A DNA stretch of 6,716 bases, taken from positions 1 through 6,716 of the forward strand of contig CAYUNT010000224.1 in NCBI GenBank assembly GCA_964446285.1, in the 5' to 3' direction. Below are positions 1-3,659 of this stretch, one piece after another; position 1 is the stretch's first letter; every line of letters starts with the position of its first letter. The stretch comes from CAYUNT01 sp964446285 (lineage in GTDB: Bacteria > Sumerlaeota > Sumerlaeia > SLMS01 > CAYUNT01). A program made the position numbers and the translations under genes. The notes under the pieces are model-generated. The model did not search any database, was not told the DNA's origin, and worked only from the letters and a program-made list of their open reading frames with translations.

Positions 1-44
1 ACCAAGGAAATGTCAGCCAATGGGTGTGTTTGTTCCATGGACGA

Positions 45-150
45 TCTATCGCGGCCCTTCAGGCCGCCTGATTCCGGGCGGATTCGATTCCCAGGCCTTC
101 GCTTCGCTCCGGCCTGGGCTAAGGGATTTCGGCCCGTTGGGCCTGAAGAA
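45..150. repeat. Cluster of three short GC-rich hairpins
   Basis: Three inverted repeats follow one another with little space between them. The first pairs GCGGCC (51-56) with GGCCGC (62-67) around a 5-base loop. The second pairs CCCAGGCC (90-97) with GGCCTGGG (111-118). The third pairs TTCGGCCC (128-135) with GGGCC+GAA (139-143 and 145-147), with one bulged T at 144 and a GTT loop. Such closely packed hairpins in non-coding DNA look like a dispersed intergenic repeat (REP-like) rather than a gene. A 62-codon open frame runs across it (20-208), but its composition just reflects the palindromes. No copy count is possible from one window. Confidence 0.55.
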
Positions 151-208
151 GAGAACGCTATATCCTCCAATCCCTGCTAATAATAGAAGGTTAGCGGAAT
201 TGTCCTGA

Positions 209-312
209 AGAGCCTATCCGAAAACCCGCCAAAGAATCTTGGACGGGACGTCCAAGCCACCGGAAATCTTGGGCAAGATGCCCAAGTCATCGGAGGTTTT
301 CGGATAGGCTCT
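209..312. repeat. Nested inverted-repeat element (18-bp terminal stem, two inner hairpins)
   Basis: AGAGCCTATCCGAAAACC (209-226) is the exact reverse complement of 295-312, giving an 18-bp perfect outer stem. Inside are two tandem 30-base units (234-263 and 264-293), each with an 8-bp stem closed by a 3-base loop: CTTGGACG/CGTCCAAG (238-245, 249-256) and CTTGGGCA/TGCCCAAG (268-275, 279-286). As RNA or single-stranded DNA this would fold as a three-way junction. The element starts 22 bases after the stop codon of the minus-strand TPR gene. It could be a MITE-like element whose 18-bp arms are terminal inverted repeats, or a structured 3' region of that transcript. No T-run follows the stem on either strand, so it is not a canonical intrinsic terminator. 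No convincing target-site duplication is seen (only CTG at 205-207 and 313-315, offset by one base on the left). Confidence 0.85.
234..293. repeat. Two tandem 30-bp hairpin units with compensatory stem changes
   Basis: Unit 1 (234-263) and unit 2 (264-293) align without gaps. Each reads A-A-T-C-T-T-G-G, then a variable stem half, a 3-base loop, the complementary half, and an ending of the form C-A-[CT]-C-G-G. Two stem positions differ between the units and both pairs are kept: A-T becomes G-C at the sixth pair, and G-C becomes A-T at the eighth. This supports selection on the folded form, or at least repeated origin from folded copies. A diverged third copy lies at 5307-5338 inside the glycosyltransferase gene. 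Confidence 0.8.
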
Positions 313-333
313 CTGTTGCTGCTTCTTTCCGGG

Positions 334-2265
334 TCATTTTTTTTCGTCCAGGAGTTTGCGGCATTCGTCGCGCATTTCGGTGAAGAATTGATTGCAGTCC
401 GCGCAGTGATTCAGTTTCAGGCCAAACTCCGAAATTTCAATGGCCCGCTGGTAATGTTTTGAATGCCCAGCCGCAATGGCATACATGCGAATGTAATTAA
501 TGTAATAGAATGGCTGCTTATTTTCGATTTGTGTGCCGCAAAGTTCAAACTGCTGGAATGATAGTTCACGTTGTTTGGCTACACAGGCATAGTAGCCATA
601 ATTCGCGTGCGCCTGCGGCCTGTTTCCGCCCGCCGCGAAATACTTTCGATAGGCCGTGTCGATGTCTTGCCATACATCGGGTTGCGCCAAATAGTCATTA
701 AATGCTCGGTTTCGCTCTTGCTGCACGGTTTTCGTGTTCTTCGCCGTTCCCGCTTCCGTATAATGATAGTCCACAGGCAGCAAAAAGATGTTGGGATTCC
801 GTATGGGAAACGAATCGAATTCGGCCCAGAATTCGCGCTCCTCTTTAAGGCTGCCGCTCCATCGGGGCATAAGAAATTGCTGCATGGCCCTGTAAGTTTC
901 GATTCCATCCGGATTCGCGTGCGCGCCCCGAACGAATATGGCATGAATTTCCGGATATTTCCTCCCCAGCCCCATCCCCGCGCGAATCAGGCCCGCATAC
1001 GCTGGCGCGTGGGATGGGCTTAATTCCACGCACCGGCCAAGATGGGTTTCGGCCACCTTCAGATATTCGTAAAATTTGTTCCATCCTTCACTTGTCACCG
1101 TTCTGGCCCATCCGCTGCCGCGCCACTCCCAGGCCAGTTCGATGTCCGCCTCGCCCAGGATCGCCAGCGCCCAGGCATTGTCCGGAGCCATTTTCAAGAG
1201 GTCCTCATAAAGCGGATAGGCGTCTTTGATGCCGCTTTTGGCGCGGACGCATCGCACAGCCACCCATCGAGCGCGCCAGTTGCCCGGGTCTTTTTCCAGC
1301 AAAGGCATCAGAAGATGCAGCGCCTCGACTGCCTTGTCTGACGCCATCAACTGGGCGGCATACACCGCCTGAACCCGCACATTGTCCGGATGCTGTTCCG
1401 TCCACACTTTCAGTTCGTCAACGCAGGCCTTAAGGTCCATTTCGCCCTGGCAGCTGTAATACAGCGGGCGTATGTAATCCATGTCCGGTTCGCGTTCGAG
1501 CAGCGCGCGCGCCGACCTGCCAACTTCCTCCCACTCCGGATCGCAAAAAAAGGATTTCTCCAAGGCGAACGCTTCACGCATGGATTGCATGCTGGAGGCG
1601 GCCGGGCGCGCACACGACGCTTCAACCGCTTTGTTGACTTTGTGGGGCACAACTTTGCGCAAAATGGCCAGCGCGATTTTGCCGGGCAGGAGGGTTTCCT
1701 GACCCGAAGGCACGGAAATCAGTTCCACCTCCAAGGCGTCGGCGGATTCGCCCGCGGAGTCTCTTGCGATTTCCGGATGATACTCGAGGCGCGCAACCGT
1801 ATCGGCGCCCTTGTTGTAAATTTGCGCCGTGAAAAATGAAGTGCATCCGAGCGCTTGCGCGAACATCCCTTTTTGGAGTTCCGCCAGCGGTTCGCCGGGA
1901 AATAGCAGCCTCTTGGACGCCGCCGTTTGCAGGGTGAGCGCCTCGTCCACGGTGTCGAGCATTCTCCCGGACGCCCAGATACTCTGATAAAGCGTGGGAA
2001 CATAAATGGCCAGGGTATCCGTGGTGAATTGACCATCAGCATCTGTAAATGGGCAGATGGCCACGCGGGTCTTCCAGACGGGAACCTCCAGGGCAGCCAG
2101 TTTCTTCTGATCCGCCATGATGGCCGGCACAGGATCCGCGCGAAAGATTGGCATGAACCGGACATAAGGCACGATGCGATGGATCAGAATCCATCCTCCA
2201 GCGACCAAAAGGATGGAAAGCAGCAGCCACTTCAACCCGCGATGCGCACCCGGTTTCGGTTCCAT
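334..2265 (-). CDS. Membrane-anchored TPR-like repeat protein
   Basis: The product is 643 residues from ATG 2265 and ends in TGA (334-336). One hydrophobic segment lies at about residues 11-29 (LKWLLLSILLVAGGWILIH), so the rest is probably anchored outside the cytoplasm. Residues about 62-200 start with 'KTRVAICPFTDADGQF', which resembles the opening strand of TolB-N/FlgO-like domains; this is a tentative comparison. From about residue 225 to 643 the chain is mainly helical, with TPR-like spacing around 290-330 (VQAVYAAQLMASDKAVEAL...), 345-375 and 400-440. 'YRAMQQFLMPRWSGS' (about 458-472) resembles a motif of DUF4034-type proteins, from memory. A CADC motif lies at about 621-624. Function is unknown; scaffolding of other envelope proteins is the usual TPR role. 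A longer frame begins at TTG 2295, but ATG 2265 has a GGAGG at 9 bases and is preferred. It is the last gene of the minus-strand group and ends just before the 209-312 repeat. Confidence 0.85.
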   Translation of the reverse strand: MEPKPGAHRGLKWLLLSILLVAGGWILIHRIVPYVRFMPIFRADPVPAIMADQKKLAALEVPVWKTRVAICPFTDADGQFTTDTLAIYVPTLYQSIWASGRMLDTVDEALTLQTAASKRLLFPGEPLAELQKGMFAQALGCTSFFTAQIYNKGADTVARLEYHPEIARDSAGESADALEVELISVPSGQETLLPGKIALAILRKVVPHKVNKAVEASCARPAASSMQSMREAFALEKSFFCDPEWEEVGRSARALLEREPDMDYIRPLYYSCQGEMDLKACVDELKVWTEQHPDNVRVQAVYAAQLMASDKAVEALHLLMPLLEKDPGNWRARWVAVRCVRAKSGIKDAYPLYEDLLKMAPDNAWALAILGEADIELAWEWRGSGWARTVTSEGWNKFYEYLKVAETHLGRCVELSPSHAPAYAGLIRAGMGLGRKYPEIHAIFVRGAHANPDGIETYRAMQQFLMPRWSGSLKEEREFWAEFDSFPIRNPNIFLLPVDYHYTEAGTAKNTKTVQQERNRAFNDYLAQPDVWQDIDTAYRKYFAAGGNRPQAHANYGYYACVAKQRELSFQQFELCGTQIENKQPFYYINYIRMYAIAAGHSKHYQRAIEISEFGLKLNHCADCNQFFTEMRDECRKLLDEKK

Positions 2266-2274
2266 GCAGCCAAG

Positions 2275-2279
2275 CCTCC
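2275..2279 (-). promoter_or_regulatory. Ribosome-binding site deciding the TPR gene start
   Basis: GGAGG on the minus strand lies 9 bases before ATG 2265. The alternative TTG at 2293-2295 has no comparable site and sits inside an inverted repeat, so the ATG is favoured. Confidence 0.65.
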
Positions 2280-2287
2280 GCCACCAG

Positions 2288-2314
2288 CCATGCAATACTT
2301 CATGCCTTGCATGG
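2288..2314. promoter_or_regulatory. 8-bp dyad upstream of the TPR gene, possible operator or leader hairpin
   Basis: CCATGCAA (2288-2295) and TTGCATGG (2307-2314) are perfect inverted repeats with an 11-base spacer, ending 22 bases before the chosen ATG. A weak minus-strand promoter-like pair lies just upstream: TTGAGC at 2340-2345 and TACCTT at 2317-2322, 17 bases apart. If that promoter is real, transcription would begin inside the dyad, a typical repressor position. The dyad is visible directly; the promoter and operator roles are inference. Confidence 0.35.
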
Positions 2315-2358
2315 AAAAGGTAGGAAGGCGGGGCATGGCGCTCAACCGCAGTTTTTAT

Positions 2359-2373
2359 TCCCCGCGCCGGGGA
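2359..2373. other. GC-rich hairpin between the GspG-like and TPR genes
   Basis: TCCCCG and CGGGGA pair around a 3-base loop (2359-2364 with 2368-2373), a 6-bp stem. On the minus strand it starts 21 bases after the TAA (2395-2397) that closes the restored GspG-like frame. It is followed on that strand by an A-rich, not T-rich, tract, so it is not a canonical terminator. It could damp readthrough or protect a transcript end. Confidence 0.4.
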
Positions 2374-2394
2374 GACGTGTCCACCACGCGCTTG

Positions 2395-2556
2395 TTATTG
2401 TTTCACGCGGTAAATATCGCCGTCGGAAATTGTGCCGTTGCTTGGATCGTAGGCTAGATTCAACAAATCGGGCGAAGGCTGGGCTATGGAAGCATCATAG
2501 GCATTTTGCGCCAGGATGTCGAAATCGCCATCGGGTCCGGGACTGATGACAATCCA
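2395..2556 (-). pseudogene. Conserved C-terminal tail of the GspG-like gene, cut off by an in-frame TGA
   Basis: Reading on past the TGA at 2557-2559 in the same frame gives 53 sense codons and then TAA (2395-2397). The translation opens 'WIVISPGPDGDFDI' and closes 'YDPSNGTISDGDIYRVKQ'. This is the characteristic C-terminal block of a family of GspG-like proteins (W-I-x-x-S-x-G-P-D-G-D, then Y-D-P-[ST]-N-G-T-x-S-x-G-D-I), recognised from memory. No frameshift is involved, and the tail has no in-frame ATG of its own for independent translation. It is either the lost end of a gene with a fresh nonsense change, the product of a sequencing error, or part of a protein made by readthrough. Confidence 0.8.
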
Positions 2557-3003
2557 TCAATTTTTGACGGCATAGTAGGAAAATGTGCTGCGGGCCGCCT
2601 GGTCGGGATTAAAGGGATCGGCGAAATAGGTCGTGATATAGGCGATGGGAGTGGTGAGCGCGTTTGAAAGCGCCGGGAGGTCGCGCATTGTGGAGTTTGA
2701 TTTGACGACACTGCGAGAATCTCCGCCCGCCAGCGCGGAGGGATACTTGTTCCAATCCACAAAGTAAGATTCGATCGCCGTAGCCATGCTGCGCATATCG
2801 GCCTTCACACGCGAAACCGACTGGCGGATTTGCTCTTCGGAAAGCGTCGCGAAGGGGGAATTTTTCACGCCGATATTTGCTTCGATCCGCATGGATTTTG
2901 TCGCTGGTTTTTCGAGTCCCTGATTGCGATTTTTCAGCAAAAACCATCCCCCGGCAACTACAACAATCAGAATAAGAATTGCCGTTCCGGCTTTTCCGCT
3001 CAT
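2557..3003 (-). CDS. GspG-like membrane protein, interrupted before its conserved tail
   Basis: The readable frame gives 148 residues; with the TGA read through it would be 202. It opens with 'MSGKAGTAILILIVVVAGGWFLLKN', a single membrane anchor at about residues 7-23. There is no prepilin peptidase motif (G followed by F-T-L-I-E), so it is not a normal cleaved pseudopilin. Residues about 57-85 contain 'SRVKADMRSMATAIESYFVD' followed by N-K-Y-P, the conserved helix and loop of GspG-like proteins. 'YFADPFNPD' at about 122-130 matches the region where the small residues and Asp-Pro turn of that fold lie. The last readable residues are 'FSYYAVKN', directly before the most conserved block, now beyond TGA 2557-2559. 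ATG 3003 has AAGGAG at 9 bases; a TTG start at 3084 is open but less likely. The family appears as exported or surface proteins of unknown role. The stop probably inactivates or alters the protein. Confidence 0.8.
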   Translation of the reverse strand: MSGKAGTAILILIVVVAGGWFLLKNRNQGLEKPATKSMRIEANIGVKNSPFATLSEEQIRQSVSRVKADMRSMATAIESYFVDWNKYPSALAGGDSRSVVKSNSTMRDLPALSNALTTPIAYITTYFADPFNPDQAARSTFSYYAVKN

Positions 3004-3142
3004 GGCTCTGCGCTCCTTGCCCGTAAAAGAAGTTTTCACCCGCAACAGACCGGGTTCTTGCAGGTTGGACGCAGGTCCGCCCAATACGTTGTCGTTTCAA
3101 TTTGCGCAAAGCAATCGACGGCTCTGGCGGGAAGCGAGAATC
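3004..3142. other. 139-base intergenic region with a 10-bp palindrome
   Basis: This gap separates the PH-domain gene from the GspG-like gene. It holds TTTGCGCAAA (3101-3110), a perfect 10-bp palindrome, and only weak promoter-like hexamers on the minus strand (TTGCGC within the palindrome, then TATTGG after 17 bases, each matching about half of consensus). The length allows a separate promoter for the GspG-like and TPR genes, but none can be asserted. Confidence 0.35.
3013..3018 (-). promoter_or_regulatory. Ribosome-binding site of the GspG-like gene
   Basis: AAGGAG on the minus strand ends 9 bases before ATG 3003. It fixes this start over the upstream in-frame TTG at 3082-3084. Confidence 0.6.
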
Positions 3143-3598
3143 TTATTTTCCCTTCGCCCCGCGATTCATTGCCTGCACAATGATTTTCTCGACTTCCTCC
3201 GGCCGGGGGAGGAAAAAGCGCAAGGTCAGTTTGGGCGACCAATACCATCCGCGCTCTCGCGTGGGATTGTGCGAGCGGATGTCGAGGCAGCGTCCGAAAA
3301 GGCCCTTTTGGATGCTTACGCTTTTGATCACTTCCGGATCGTCCGGCGGGTTCTGCCCAGGATACCACGCCCACAGTTCCTGAGTCAGAAAGTAAAACAC
3401 CTTGGCGTAAAACATGAATCGGCGATCGGTAACGCGCAGATACATATCGCAAATCATCGGTATGTAAAACGCGATCCGGTAGCTCGGAAGCGAAGTGCTT
3501 GTGCAGGCAGGAAGCCAGCGTTCGCAAAGAACCTTCTCGCCGGGCGCCAGCGGATTGGGACGCCCCCCTTTTAGCATGATATAACCCATTGCGGTCAT
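3143..3598 (-). CDS. Small bacterial PH-domain-like protein
   Basis: The product is 151 residues and ends in TAA (3143-3145). The features point to a bacterial PH/GRAM-type fold. 'LAPGEKVLCERWLPAC' (about 17-32) fits the opening 'gE.il' strand. 'MYLRVTDRRFMFYAKV' (about 52-67) fits the hallmark y-x-l-T-x-x-R strand. 'IKSVSIQKGLFGRCLDI' (about 91-107) fits the later strands. 'PRPEEVEKIIVQAMN' (about 131-145) forms the closing helix. No signal peptide or clear membrane segment is seen, so it is probably cytoplasmic or membrane-peripheral. It follows the glycosyltransferase by 25 bases and is probably co-transcribed with it. AGGAGG (3602-3607) lies only 3 bases from ATG 3598 and 12 bases from the in-frame ATG at 3589, so the true start could be residue 4. 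The ligand and role are unknown. Confidence 0.75.
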   Translation of the reverse strand: MTAMGYIMLKGGRPNPLAPGEKVLCERWLPACTSTSLPSYRIAFYIPMICDMYLRVTDRRFMFYAKVFYFLTQELWAWYPGQNPPDDPEVIKSVSIQKGLFGRCLDIRSHNPTRERGWYWSPKLTLRFFLPRPEEVEKIIVQAMNRGAKGK

Positions 3599-3601
3599 TT
3601 A

Positions 3602-3607
3602 CCTCCT
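3602..3607 (-). promoter_or_regulatory. Strong Shine-Dalgarno of the PH-domain gene
   Basis: AGGAGG followed by T is a near-perfect anti-16S match. Its spacing is unusual: 3 bases to ATG 3598 or 12 bases to ATG 3589. Its upstream edge overlaps the first copy of the 27-bp tandem repeat that begins at 3606. Confidence 0.55.
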
Positions 3608-3659
3608 GGTCAGACAGGCCTGCCTAGGCGGACTGGTCAGACTGATCAGACCGGGCGGA
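3606..3659. repeat. Two tandem 27-bp repeats built of 9-mers across a gene junction
   Basis: Copy 1 (3606-3632) and copy 2 (3633-3659) each consist of three 9-mers. The first 9-mer is identical in both (CTGGTCAGA). The second is CAGGCCTGC in one and CTGATCAGA in the other. The third is CTAGGCGGA in one and CCGGGCGGA in the other. CTGGTCAGA and CTGATCAGA are near-identical neighbours at 3633-3650. The repeat encodes the last residues of the glycosyltransferase ('SDQSDQSA') and supplies its TAG stop (3624-3626). Confidence 0.7.

Noticed and set aside
20..208. 62-codon open frame on the plus strand as a small gene
   Set aside because: It lies across three GC-rich hairpins, has no ribosome-binding site I can see, and its residues follow from the repeats rather than from a protein family.
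209..312. Canonical intrinsic terminator or CRISPR array
   Set aside because: No T-run follows the stem on either strand, and two adjoining 30-bp copies without spacers are not a CRISPR array.
2266..2295. TTG start at 2295 for the TPR gene
   Set aside because: It lacks a ribosome-binding site and sits in an inverted repeat; ATG 2265 has GGAGG at 9 bases.
2517..2559. Selenocysteine insertion at the TGA of the GspG-like gene
   Set aside because: The downstream 40 bases show only a short 5-bp stem that includes the TGA itself, with no convincing bacterial SECIS-like hairpin, and no selenoprotein is known to me in this family.
334..2559. Alternative genetic code with TGA as Trp or Gly
   Set aside because: The TPR gene ends at a TGA just before a non-coding repeat, Trp is written TGG throughout, and the two longest genes contain no internal TGA.
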